A stretch of 64,000 bases of DNA from the NCBI RefSeq assembly GCF_900699045.1, contig NZ_CAADHL010000001.1:62001-126000 (forward strand). The letters are read 5' to 3'. This document shows positions 31,365-41,625 of this stretch, one piece after another. The stretch's first letter is position 1. Every line of letters begins with the position of its first letter. The stretch is from Candidatus Williamhamiltonella defendens (lineage in GTDB: Bacteria; Pseudomonadota; Gammaproteobacteria; Enterobacterales; Enterobacteriaceae). The notes below the pieces were generated by a model, which was not told the DNA's origin, did not search any database, and was given only the letters and a program-made list of their open reading frames with translations. Made by a program: the position numbers and the translations under genes.

Positions 31365-31951
31365 TTATACCGGCATAAGGCTTTGATTCAAACCAGATAC
31401 AATAACGTGGGGTTGCTGCCGAGCAACATTTTCAATAGGCACATTAATCCCATAAATCTCCCATAATATTTCTTTTGTCAGAACTTCTTCAGAGGGGCCA
31501 CTCGCTTTTACGACGCTGTTCGCGACAACAATTACTTGATCGGAAAAACGTAACGCATGATTAAGATCATGCAATGCAATAAAACAATAATGTTTTTTGT
31601 TGAGCTAGGCTACGAATAAAATTCCGTACGCGTAATTGATGATACAAGTGCACTGGTCAACTCATTCATTAGTAATATCTCTGGATCACGTGTTAAAGTT
31701 TACGTAATAAAAACCAGCTGGCATTACCACCGCTTAATTCAGTGAGATGACGAAAAGAAAATCCATTAATAAATCATAACGACATTAAGATATCAATAAA
31801 GATCAACTCATCATTATGCACACCCTATGAAGAGGTAAATTATTTACGTACCAAAAACAACGATTCATAAACCGACGGAGGTGTTGATTTTGCTCAACAC
31901 TTGACGAGTCTCATAAGCTACCCCTACTTCTTCTAACCGTAATTTCACCAT
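31365..31951 (-). pseudogene. Remnant of siderophore ABC transporter ATPase (FecE/FepC type)
   Basis: Minus strand, starting from ATG 31951 with residues MVKLRLEEVGVAYETRQVLSK, the usual opening of iron-siderophore ATPases. The frame then breaks. The region where the Walker A P-loop should be is missing. Later frames show LSGG (signature) with a damaged continuation, DPEILLMNELTSAL (Walker B and D-loop), and a clean C-terminal block MHDLNHALRFSDQVIVV (31365-31574). Length is about 590 bases against about 770 for an intact gene. It cannot bind ATP. Confidence 0.85.
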
Positions 31952-32989
31952 CTAGTGCGCCTAGTATGTAAAATTAACGTAACAAAAAAGGGATGCTAAT
32001 TAATGAAGTGACGACCCCACTAGGTACTACTATTCCTGGTATTAGTAGTTTGCTCACAACATAGCTAATAGAGACCAATGAAGCGACTGCCAGCAATAAA
32101 GACGGTATAAAAATCGTTGATTTTTATCTATCAACATACGAGCAATCTGAGACCAGATTAAACCAACAAATCTAATAGCACCCACAAAAGAATATAGATA
32201 TCAAAGTCACAAAACTCACTAATAATAAAATTTCAAGACGTATATGTTAACATTGATACCTAGACTCTATGCCTTTTTATCACCCAGCCTAAGTGCTATT
32301 AATGCCCAAACCCACTTGATTAATAAAGGAAGAGTCAGTATGAATATTAAAAATATCACGGCGACTTTTAGCTAAGTAGCTTTCATTAAGCTCTTCATAA
32401 TCTAAAAAAACAACGGCAGCAACGACTTACTCATGAGAAAAATATTGAACTAACGACAATAATAGAGTTGAAGGTAAAGACCATTGCAATACCGAGTAAT
32501 ACCAAATTTTCCGTACGCACACCCCGTCTTAAACTTAATAAGTCAATCATACAATCAGAGAAGAACGCCATGATAAAAGTATTAATAAAAATTATATATT
32601 CATTTAATATTAGAAATAGTCGTAGGTCAAATAAAAACCTAAAAGCAGCACCAAAATTGACAGATGCGGCAATCCCTAATGTAAAAGTACTCCCTAAGGG
32701 AATATTAAAATGATTTACATCTGTGCTTAAGAAAGCGATAAATCAGCCTGATCAGTAATACCATTAATGCCATTAGCATTCGAATATTCCATAACACAAC
32801 TCGTAATTGCACCGGCACTGTGTTAGGCATGATAAGGACTTTTGTCATATCCTATAAATTATAATTGGCTGGACCCAAAACCAAATTCAATATCATAAGT
32901 AGGGCAAAAAAATAATAAACATATTGTTTGACCAAAATTTGATAGACATCAAATTAAAAGAGATCTTTTTTAATAATATTTAAATTCAT
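31950..32989 (-). pseudogene. Remnant of FecCD-family siderophore permease
   Basis: Minus strand from ATG 32989 (MNLNIIKKDLF). Broken frames still give YYFFALLMILNLVLG, LRVVLWNIRMLMALMVLL (about 32780-32830), then the family hallmark NPLASPFTLGIAAS in the degraded form PLGSTFTLGIAASVNFGAAF (about 32640-32700), and near the end VPSGVVTSLISIPFLL (about 31980-32030). Length is close to that of a complete gene, but stops and frameshifts are many. Inner-membrane channel part of the iron uptake system to its left and right. Confidence 0.85.
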
Positions 32990-32995
32990 ATTTTT

Positions 32996-33920
32996 AATTA
33001 TTTAAGGCAATAAAATCATAAGGGCTATTATAAAATTGATGCCAGATAGCATAAAACTAGCGATTTTTTAACGCCTGAGTATCAAAATAGATAGGACGAT
33101 GAATAAAAATTTTAATTTTTTCTGCAATTTTTAAATCTTCATTTAGGGCCCTAAACCAATCTAATCTCCATTAGTCACAAAAGTTTACAAACCACCACTG
33201 GTGGTCACCATTTTATCATACCATAACCTGTTAAGATGCATCTGTATAAGCGTGCCCACTGAAAGTTCATCCGAAATATTATCTCCCCCTGCAAAGGTCA
33301 CAAAACCGCCAAAATTATCTTTACCAAAACTTAAACAATATTCATCAGTCTATCTGCCGCACGCTCAATAAAGACTTTTTGGGAAGGTGGACGTTCGGCA
33401 GCAAGTACTGCCGTCACCCTTTTCATTTATTCCCTTCGAAAATGAATAAATTCTTTGGCTCTTTTTTCTTGTTTAAGAGTTTTCTAAAAATCTGAAATGT
33501 AGTTTTTGTGTTCTATAATAAGATCATGACGAAAATCAACATATACTATCAGAATAGCTACTACTAAAAGCTTTTCATGATATTTCGCCTCTTCGGATGC
33601 CCGTGATGATTTAATATTTATGATGATCATATCAGGCCTTAGCACGACAGCTTGCTCAATGTTAAAAGTCCCTTCTTCAAAACCTTCAAAAATAGGAATA
33701 TTTGCCAGATGAAGATTTTTTAAATATAGACGATACGTGGCAAGATCGGATTCCATCAAATCTTTACGCCAAGCGACAATGTGCTGTAATAGATTTTCTT
33801 TATGCAACAAGCCGCTGCCCTTCTGACAACATCATTCTTTTGACGGAAATACGAATCTTAATTTTTCGTCCTAATAAATTAGTTAAAGTGGTCAGTTTTC
33901 CTATTTCTTCTTGATGCAAG
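32996..33920 (-). pseudogene. Remnant of periplasmic iron-siderophore binding protein
   Basis: Minus strand. A continuous piece (33484-33810) reads QHIVAWRKDLMESDLATYR, IPIFEGFEEGTFNIEQAVVLRPDMIII, typical of FecB/CeuA-like binding proteins. The far end (about 33010-33120) gives a clear family C-terminus with YAIWHQFYNSPYDFIALN. Stops and frame changes separate the two. The right boundary is approximate. Same order as working systems: binding protein, permease, ATPase. Confidence 0.8.
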
Positions 33921-34465
33921 AATCTTTTTCAGCTTAAGAGTCACTGGCTATGATCAAAAGAAAAAGAAGATTGTTGGATCATTTGGCTGACCAGTAATAA
34001 ACCCATAATGATCAGTAATCCAAAAATATAGGAACGAGGATATTCGTCAAAATTGGGGTAAGACTTTTATCCAAACAGGATTTTTCTTTTAAGAAAGATA
34101 AAACACCGGGGATTTCGGCAAAAAAATCAAGATGATGATAGCAGAAAGCAAACTGTGTCAAAGAAAAGCCTAAAAGCGCGCGCATCATCATTTTATTCCC
34201 AAGCGGGAACACATAAATCAGCTGTGCTGAAAAAACGCAACTCGGATGCTAATCTGAGGCTTTTAAAATGTACGGGCTAAAAAGGGCTGCTCATTTCCGT
34301 GACTCCCATGGAAACTAATTATACGACAAACAAAAAATACATTAAGCAAGATACACTGCCTATAAATTTAGGCATATCAGAGCTATTATTTTTTGCTATT
34401 TATTGGGGCAGTGTTCAGGACAATAATCTAAAGTACTCTGACACGAAGAAAAAGATCTCATATCA
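33921..34465 (-). other. Decayed stretch between binding protein and cysteine-synthase-like remnants
   Basis: No intact gene. On the minus strand 34012-34212 is open for 66 residues (MMMRALLGFSLTQFAFCYHHLDFF region), which I cannot assign; an exporter or decarboxylase of the siderophore operon would fit its place. The plus-strand frame at 34299-34568 has no recognisable content. Confidence 0.4.
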
Positions 34466-35770
34466 TCAAGAATTCAAGAATATATTTCTTAAATATAAGG
34501 TAAATAAATATTTAAGCGTTTTGCCATCGCCACTAATAAAGACAAATTTATTGTTCACGTCTTCATGAAAAGTGCGATGAGTTTTATCAAAAACGTATCC
34601 TTTTTGGTCAACGGGGATCAATGGCAGATGGATCCTTCGATAAGCTTGATGCGCACGTAGCACGGATAATAAAGTGTACTTTTCAATGCTCTGCTCCGTA
34701 TAAGCTTCCCTGATTTCTTCTAATAACGAGTGAATAGAAGACACATCAATATTAAAAACAGTGTTGAGATATTTTTCTCTACTATTGGCCACCGCGATCA
34801 CAATATTGCCAAAAATTTGATTTTGATAAATCCGCGCCAACGCTTTATAGATCACCACCCTGTTGAACCGCCTACCAAAAGGCCATATTCTTTAGCTATG
34901 TAACAGGCGGTTTCAAACGCTTGAGCGTCGGAAACCTGTTCACCCATATTAATCGTACTATAATCAAAGACCCAACCTACGTTATCTCCGTTTGATGTAC
35001 CCGCCATGATTGATAATAAGGATATCCTGGTTTTCCGAAAACAATATAACCTACAGGCTCAACCGCAATGATCGTTATATTTTGGTTATAGACCTTTAAA
35101 CCATGAGAAATCCCCGTCATCAATACACCTGTTTTAGACAACACCAATAAACATCCACTTTTCACCTTTCTGCACTATTTCTCTTTCTCTGATAAAATCA
35201 AGATACCACCTGTATTGGCAACGTTATCTGATTGATGCATAAAAACATCGCCGGGGATTTCTTTTGCTAAAGCGGCGGCAAAATATTGTCTCTCCACCAC
35301 GGCGACTTCATTTTCTTTATAGTTCACTGTTACATAACAGATTTCATCTCCTCAGGCACGCATAATAAAAATTTTATCCGGAGAAGCGTGATGATCAACA
35401 ATAGCAATAAAAAGAAAATCAAATTCGATCACCGTCAAAGCAAGTCTAATACCGGTGTTACTTGAGGAGGATTTCACAATAGTCCCTCCTGGTTTTATTT
35501 TGCCTGATTTTAACCCCCGCTAAAATCATATTTCGTGCCATACGATCTTGCATCTTTCCTCCTGGATTGTTTTTTCAATCTTAAGAAAGAGTTGCGCATT
35601 TTTATTTTTAAGAGAAAGATTGAGTATGGAGTATTTCCAATCAAAATCAGTTACTTTATTAAAAATTAACGATTTTTCTCCCTGTCGTGCTTTCGTTATG
35701 CCTGTTGATCTTTCAATAGAGAAATATGTTGAGGAATAGGATACCAATGAAAGCGATTTTCTAATAAATT
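34466..35770 (-). pseudogene. Remnant of PLP-dependent cysteine-synthase-like enzyme (SbnA type) plus unassigned tail
   Basis: Minus strand, many frame changes. N-terminal trace LSLKNKNAQLFLKIE (about 35580-35630), then GKIKPGGTIVKSSSSNTGIRLAL (about 35440-35510; normal form has SSSGNTG), KIFIMRA, AKEIPGDVFMHQSDNVANTGG (about 35200-35260), GVLMTGISHGLKVYNQNITIIAVEPVG (about 35050-35130), and the end YKALARIYQNQIFGNIVIAVANSREKYLNTV (about 34750-34850). These follow the cysteine synthase fold in order. In siderophore operons such enzymes (SbnA) make the precursor of diaminopropionate. Bases 34466-34740 encode about 85 further residues that I cannot place. Confidence 0.75.
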
Positions 35771-36230
35771 CATTAAATAAGCCGCTGTATTCGAATAAAC
35801 AAGAAAATCGCAGGCTTTCATTACTTGGAAAGCCCTGCAGAGACAATGAATCCAGTAATCTCCCTTCTTACCTGGTCAATCTGACCGAAAGACCTGATTG
35901 ATGGCATCTAACAACGTAATCGCTTGCGATTCTTCCATGTACTTAGAGGTATAGTTACTGACAATAAAAAGCGTCTCCATCTAATCTTGTTGCCTAATAA
36001 TACGAGATTCGCATGACGTGCTTTTCCACCTGAGATCAATCCTTTTTTCTCATCAAACGAATATTCTTGAACAATCATGCTCTCTTCTTTTTCTTGATTG
36101 ATGATTTTTCTAGATACCGTTTCAGAAATAAGACTGCTTTGAGCCAAGGCATCAATAGTCATCACAAAAATGAGAGACGTGCTTTTATAAAAGCCACTAA
36201 ATAATGCTAAGCATTTTTTAATATACTATG
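35771..36230 (-). pseudogene. Unassigned decayed gene in the siderophore operon
   Basis: Minus-strand frame 35908-36165 opens with MMTIDALAQSSLISETVSRK and continues in another frame as TLLDAINQVFRSD. Further broken coding-like sequence reaches 35771. I do not recognise the family. It lies between the NIS synthetase and the cysteine-synthase-like remnant, so it was probably part of the same operon. Confidence 0.4.
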
Positions 36231-36239
36231 TAATGAAAT

Positions 36240-38085
36240 TTCATCGGTTAGTTAATTCATGTTGAAGACGATAGTTGTGATATTGAGATAAATGCATGCT
36301 CAATAATGAGCGGGTAGATCAAGGCTCAGAAAGAAACATTTTTCGTTCTCTTTGCCATAAAGAATTCGATACTCGTTTTTTAAAGGCATTAAAAACCTAA
36401 ACTGTGACCTCTCTGAGAATTTTCCAAAGAACCGGGGTATCTAGATTATAATAAGATGTCAAACAGAGCCCTAATTCATATAAATGAGTTAAAAAGTAAG
36501 CATATACGAAAAAGTATGCACTGGTTAGATATCATTTAAAAATACGATGGGCAATATCTCTGGATATAGGAATCAGGCTGTAATGCATAACCTCGTTTAT
36601 ACAATAAAGGTGTATAAGTGCTTCCATTGCCACAATAACGGATTAAAAAATGATGTGCCATCCCCTTATGAGAAAAAAAGAATTTGAGTGTTTTATTGAT
36701 GTGCTTCTAAAGAAATGCTATAAAAAAGATAAAAGATGATGACAGGATAGATTAGAACCTGAATATATTGCTTAAACTAGTCTCTAACGCTTTGTTCAGC
36801 AGAAGCAATTAACTCAGTAATCAAGGGATTATTATTTTGAAATAAAGAAATCAATAAAGTCGCCACCGTAATCGGAAGATATTTTTATAACATTTTGGGG
36901 AACTGTAAGCTTGACAAAAAACCACTGATAAACATTTCCTCTTAGCATCGTCCTACCTTTCTTTATGAATAATGCTGGTAATGAAAAGCTATCTGTTCCT
37001 CTAAAATAGACACACTTTGATTAAAGCCATATTCGTTATGTTAAATTTCTTTCATCAGCTGACTAATCCAAGGCCTCATATGTATTAATTTGGCCTGTAT
37101 ACTTCGCATTTCACTGGTCATTTATATAGCAACAGGTAATTTAATAAAAGGAGCGTTTTCGAGTGTTAGATAACACATAGTACGAAAAAACATAGTGGGT
37201 CTCGTTTGAGGATCCAGGCCTTCAAGAATCAAAATACCTGCGGCGATGTTATCCAGCATAATTTTGCTAAACACAAGCGGCAAGATATTAATAATAAATA
37301 GGTAAGGACAAGCATTCTTTTGCATCATGTTTTGATGCGTAAGTTGTTGTTACTATTCCTGCCACAAAATAAGAAATTGCTCAGTATACCAGCCTTGGTA
37401 ATTTGTTTTTATCTGGCATTGTTTGGATATAAGCCATGTCTGCTCGTAAAGCGGTGATACGTACAGGAACTATGTCATCAAATTCTAGTGATAATAAATC
37501 AACAGATTCAGGGCTTAAACTAGATCTATATTTCCATGTGAAATAATCAAGGATGACCTTCTAATAACTACTACTCCCACTGATCCAGTAAAATATCGGC
37601 ATCTGAAAGAGACATCTGATGAGCTAACTAACCTGTCAAAGTGGTTTCACCACTGAGGGCGATTTTTTGTTATAATATGGCATTCCATTTTTGCTGATAC
37701 TGTCGAGCTGGAATATCGTTATGAATGCTGTTTGTAATATCAGACTTCATCCCTTCAATACCTTCTGTTGTGTGTCTGAAATCTAGTTCATTTTTATTAA
37801 AGCAATTAATTTATTATGATCTGTGATATTGCCCCCCTATTACTCTCCAAATTATTTGCCCACAATTACTAAAGATCTTTATTAGTGCAATTTGTCAATG
37901 TTCAAAAAATAACTGTACCTGCTTTAACGGATAACATACTTAATCTGACGTAAAAATTAGTCGCGATAGACCTAAAGGGCCTTCTGAAAAAGGCAATGCA
38001 CCAAGCATTTTAACGCATTATTTATTGAAAAGGTTTTTTCTAATGAAGTTGCGTTTACAAAAATATTATTTTTCCTAGATCCCAC
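36240..38085 (-). pseudogene. Remnant of IucA/IucC-family NIS siderophore synthetase
   Basis: Minus strand from GTG 38085, with a well-kept ribosome site AAAGGAGA (38092-38099). Early residues SLEKTFSINNALKCLVHCLF fit the family start. LLEGHP near 37570 is the conserved ATP/citrate-site motif. PFIKLPVAI (37122-37328 frame) matches the HxKLPLAI motif. Near the end LWKILREV and LWQRERKMFLSEP (about 36320-36420) match the C-terminal iron-transporter-like region. Total about 1.85 kb, full length for this family, but with dozens of stops. These enzymes couple citrate or dicarboxylates to amines to make hydroxycarboxylate or hydroxamate siderophores. Confidence 0.8.
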
Positions 38086-38166
38086 AAAATATCTCCTTTA
38101 TATGAAAAATAGAACAGATAAATGACTGGCTTGAAAGAGCCTTTTTCGTATGCTTCAAATCATATA

Positions 38167-38185
38167 TTGAATGAGAATCATTATT
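38167..38185 (-). promoter_or_regulatory. Fur-box-like site upstream of the dead siderophore operon
   Basis: On the minus strand AATAATGATTCTCATTCAA, 13 of 19 positions as in GATAATGATAATCATTATC by eye, 82 bases before the GTG of the NIS synthetase remnant. Its place fits an operator of the leftward operon that has outlived the genes. Confidence 0.6.
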
Positions 38186-38452
38186 AAATATAATTTATAA
38201 CAAATTTTAAAATAAAGTAGTCTGCTTTAAACGTAGATAAGAAGAGGAGTATTGATGATGTTTGATAAGTGAGATTACAATCGCGGCTGACTCGTTTACC
38301 AGCAAGCTGCTTGTACTCCTATAAAAGAATTCAGATACTTAAAAAATTGTATTGCTTTAGAGAACCGCTAAACGCTTTCAACTTGTTTCGTTTTGTGTTC
38401 TTAGCTTCATCATAATTTTCAACTTTTTTTATTAAAAAAAATAAATATATCA

Positions 38453-38480
38453 TTGTATTGATACTTAAATTACATATGAT
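38453..38480 (+). promoter_or_regulatory. Candidate feo promoter
   Basis: TTGTAT (38453-38458) and TATGAT (38475-38480) spaced by 16 bases, 57 bases before feoA. The -10 box overlaps the Fur box, so bound Fur would block polymerase. Confidence 0.5.
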
Positions 38481-38496
38481 AACGATTATCATTCTT
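38478..38496 (+). promoter_or_regulatory. Fur box upstream of feoABC
   Basis: GATAACGATTATCATTCTT matches the 19-base Fur consensus at 15 positions by eye. It sits 41 bases before the feoA start and overlaps the candidate -10 box. Iron-replete Fur would repress feoABC. Confidence 0.75.
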
Positions 38497-38537
38497 CTAT
38501 TGTATATCGCATATTATTGCGTTAAGTATTAGGTTAT

Positions 38538-38753
38538 ATGCATTTTGTTTCAGGTCATTCTTATCGTATTATCGGTTTTTCAAAAGACATCAGCCCCGCT
38601 TATCGGCAAAAATTACTGTCACTGGGCGTGCTTCCGGGTTTATTTTTCACTGTGATTAGAGAAGCCCCGATGGGGGATCCTCTTCATATCAAGATCAATC
38701 AAATCAATTTGATATTACGTAAATCCGATTTACATTTTTTAAACTTTACATAA
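38538..38753 (+). CDS. feoA: Ferrous iron transport protein A
   Basis: 71 residues (E. coli 75). Small SH3-like cytoplasmic protein that supports Feo[23 protein letters not shown] and [10 protein letters not shown] are family motifs. Starts the Fur-controlled feo operon; feoB begins 16 bases after its stop. Confidence 0.95.
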   Translation: MHFVSGHSYRIIGFSKDISPAYRQKLLSLGVLPGLFFTVIREAPMGDPLHIKINQINLILRKSDLHFLNFT

Positions 38754-38769
38754 ATTCCCTTAAAATTTC

Positions 38770-41058
38770 ATGAAAAAACTCACCATCGGTTTAATCGGCA
38801 ATCCAAATACAGGAAAAACAACCCTTTTTAATGAATTAACTGGCGCTCATCAACGTGTGGGTAATTGGGCAGGTGTCACAGTAGAGCGTAAAGAAGGTGA
38901 ATTTAATACGTCTGAGTATCAGGTGACTCTGGTTGATTTGCCAGGTATTTATTCGTTAACCACGATTTCAGAGCAGACTTCACTAGATGAAAAAATTGCC
39001 TCTGAATACATTCTATATAATAAAGCAGATTTACTGATCAATGTGATCGATGCATCTAATCTAGAACGCAACCTTTATTTGACACTACAATTATTGGAAT
39101 GGGTAATGCCCTGTATTCTCGCGCTTAATATGTTGGATATCGCTCAAAATCAAAATATCGATATTGATATCGCAACGCTTTCGACTCAATTAGGCTGCCC
39201 TGTGGTCCCCTTAACATCAACACAAGCAAAGGGTATCAAAGAGTTAAAACACACAATAAATTCTTTTCAAAGCAACGTTAGGCAGATCAAGAAAAAAGAT
39301 GATTTAGTGGAATATCCTTCTTGTTTAAGAAACGAACTTAATCAATTGATTGAAATGATTCCTCACGACAAAATACCCAAACAAAAACGTCGATGGTTAG
39401 CATTACAAATGCTTGAAGGGGATATTTATAGTATCTCACAGGCCAAAAAATTCGGCACCTTGGAAGCCGAATTAAACAAAATATTAGAGCAAAATAGATG
39501 TAACGATTCTGATGTTGTGATTGCAAACGCCCGTTATCAATCTATCAAGAGTATCACTGATGTAGTAATCCGGACTGAACAGCTCTCTGGGGATCGCACT
39601 ACGGAAGTGTTGGATTGCTTTATTCTGCACCGTTGGCTTGGGGTACCCCTTTTTTTATTTGTCATGTATGTGATGTTTATTCTAGCAATTAATGTGGGAG
39701 GCGCATTTCAACCGCTCTTTGATATCAGCTCCTCTGCCTTTTTTATTAAAGGCACTCAGTGGTTGGGCTATCAGCTTCATTTTCCTGACTGGTTGACCGT
39801 TTTTTTTGCTCAAGGCATAGGAGGAGGTATTAATACTATGCTGCCATTAGTACCTCAGATTACCATGATGTATCTTTTTCTTTCTTTTTTAGAAGATTCA
39901 GGCTACATGGCACGAGCTGCTTTCGTGATGGATCGATTCATGCAGCTGATCGGATTACCTGGGAAGTCGTTTATACCATTGATTGTCGGTTTTGGATGTA
40001 ATGTGCCTTCAATTATGGGCGCGCGCACTTTAGAAGCGCCTCGTGAACGATTGATCACTATTATGATGGCCCCTTTTATGTCTTGCAGTGCTCGGCTTGC
40101 CATCTTTGCCGTTTTTTCTGCCGCATTTTTTGGGAAATCAGGTGCCAGTGTCGTTTTTTCACTTTATTTACTTGGGATTGCGGCCGCAATTTTGACCGGA
40201 TTACTCTTAAAATATACCTTGATGCAAGGTGAAGCCTCCCCCTTTATTATGGAATTGCCGATCTATCATGTTCCCCATCTCAAGACCTTACTTTTACAGA
40301 CTTGGCAGCGCTTAAAAGGATTTATGATCCGCGCGGGAAAGGTCATTATTATGGCCAGTATTCTAATTGGAGGACTAAACAGTTTTTCTCTTTCGGGTAG
40401 AACAGTGGATAATATCAATGACTCTGCTTTAGCTTCTGTCAGTAAAGAGTTGACACCTCTCTTGGAGCCGTTAGGAATCAAACCAGATCATTGGCAAGCG
40501 ACGGTCGGTTTAATTGCGGGCGCGATAGCCAAAGAAGTGGTAATAGGTACATTAAATACATTGTACACCGCTGAGCAGATCCACAATGAACCCTTTGATC
40601 CGAACGATTTTCATTTGTTAGATGAATTGGCTGGTGCCATAGATGAAACTTTGGAAGAACTGCGACACAGTATTAACAGCACCGTACTGTCTAACCCTAT
40701 CAAAGCAAGCCAAGGGGATGGAGAAATGACTCAAGGATCAATGGGCGTCATGAGCCAAAAATTCGGATCCGATATTGCCGCTTATAGCTATCTGATTTTT
40801 GTGCTTTTATATGTACCCTGTGCTTCCGTGATGGGTGCCATTGCTCGAGAAACTCATCGAGGGTGGATGATTTTTTCGATTTTATGGAGCTTGAATTTAG
40901 CTTGGTTTTTCTCTACCTTGTTTTATCAAATCGCCACTTTTTCTCAAGATCCAGAACGAAGTACACTTACGATGACAGCACTTTTTGTGATCAATGGGCT
41001 GATCATCTTGGGTCTAAGACGTTACCCTCTTTTTGCAAAACCAACGAATATTTTATGA
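38770..41058 (+). CDS. feoB: Ferrous iron transporter FeoB
   Basis: 762 residues (E. coli 773). Inner-membrane Fe2+ importer with an N-terminal G domain: P-loop GNPNTGKTT (10-18), DLPG (G3), NMLD (G4). A helical spacer follows (to about 275), then about eight membrane helices in two Gate repeats with GFGCNVPSIMGARTL and the second cysteine-bearing CSARLAIFAVFSAAFF. C-terminal CASVMGAIARETH is intact. feoC overlaps its stop by ATGA. The gene is undamaged, in contrast to the siderophore genes to its left. Confidence 0.97.
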   Translation: MKKLTIGLIGNPNTGKTTLFNELTGAHQRVGNWAGVTVERKEGEFNTSEYQVTLVDLPGIYSLTTISEQTSLDEKIASEYILYNKADLLINVIDASNLERNLYLTLQLLEWVMPCILALNMLDIAQNQNIDIDIATLSTQLGCPVVPLTSTQAKGIKELKHTINSFQSNVRQIKKKDDLVEYPSCLRNELNQLIEMIPHDKIPKQKRRWLALQMLEGDIYSISQAKKFGTLEAELNKILEQNRCNDSDVVIANARYQSIKSITDVVIRTEQLSGDRTTEVLDCFILHRWLGVPLFLFVMYVMFILAINVGGAFQPLFDISSSAFFIKGTQWLGYQLHFPDWLTVFFAQGIGGGINTMLPLVPQITMMYLFLSFLEDSGYMARAAFVMDRFMQLIGLPGKSFIPLIVGFGCNVPSIMGARTLEAPRERLITIMMAPFMSCSARLAIFAVFSAAFFGKSGASVVFSLYLLGIAAAILTGLLLKYTLMQGEASPFIMELPIYHVPHLKTLLLQTWQRLKGFMIRAGKVIIMASILIGGLNSFSLSGRTVDNINDSALASVSKELTPLLEPLGIKPDHWQATVGLIAGAIAKEVVIGTLNTLYTAEQIHNEPFDPNDFHLLDELAGAIDETLEELRHSINSTVLSNPIKASQGDGEMTQGSMGVMSQKFGSDIAAYSYLIFVLLYVPCASVMGAIARETHRGWMIFSILWSLNLAWFFSTLFYQIATFSQDPERSTLTMTALFVINGLIILGLRRYPLFAKPTNIL

Positions 41059-41303
41059 CGGATTTATTTCAAATACGCAATGCGATTGCGCTAAACGGCA
41101 TGATGGATGCAGATCAGCTAAGTCGACTGCTTCACACACCTTTGCCTTTCATGGAAGCCATGTTATCGCAGCTTACTATCATGGGTAAGATAGAATCTGT
41201 CGAAGAAGAACAGAATGGCTGTAACAGCCGCTATTGTAAAAGTTGTTTACATAATCCGGGCTGTCATAAGCGATATTATAAAATGAGCGGGGTGTTAAAG
41301 TAA
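41055..41303 (+). CDS. feoC: Ferrous iron transport protein C
   Basis: 82 residues (E. coli 78) from ATG 41055, overlapping the feoB stop. Winged-helix protein thought to protect or regulate FeoB. Helical start MTDLFQIRNAIALNGMMDADQLSRLL and a cysteine cluster (Cys in NGCNSRYCKSC and NPGC) fit the Fe-S-binding FeoC type. Last gene of the operon. Confidence 0.92.
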   Translation: MTDLFQIRNAIALNGMMDADQLSRLLHTPLPFMEAMLSQLTIMGKIESVEEEQNGCNSRYCKSCLHNPGCHKRYYKMSGVLK

Positions 41304-41625
41304 TTTAAGTTTAATCTGAAGGCAGTATATTCTCTTTTTATATGAACATTTTTAAGGTTGTGTTGCATTAAGAACGACAAGTCCGAAAAAATCCTCTGCT
41401 ATTCTTTAGGCATATAAAAGATAAAATTGAGCGGTTTATAACAACCTCTCCCGATGCGGATGTTGAAGTTTTCTATTTTTTAAAATACATAATCTCGATG
41501 TCTGTGCAGATTTGTAATTGCCAGAATGATTTCAATCCTATCGTAGGGCGTATTCGTCGAGTGATATTTCGATGGTCCTACTTCATCTGATTGGTCAGAT
41601 ATTTACGCTGACAGATGTGCTAAGG
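41304..41625. other. Non-coding stretch after feoC
   Basis: About 320 AT-rich bases without a recognisable gene on either strand. No clear terminator for feoABC was seen. It contains AGGTTGTGTTGCATTAAGA at 41355-41373, which recurs with one mismatch on the other strand at 56411-56429. Confidence 0.4.

Noticed and set aside
34299-34568. Plus-strand 89-codon frame as a gene
   Set aside because: Opposite to the direction of the decayed operon, with low-complexity residues and no family resemblance; taken as a chance open frame in AT-rich decaying DNA.
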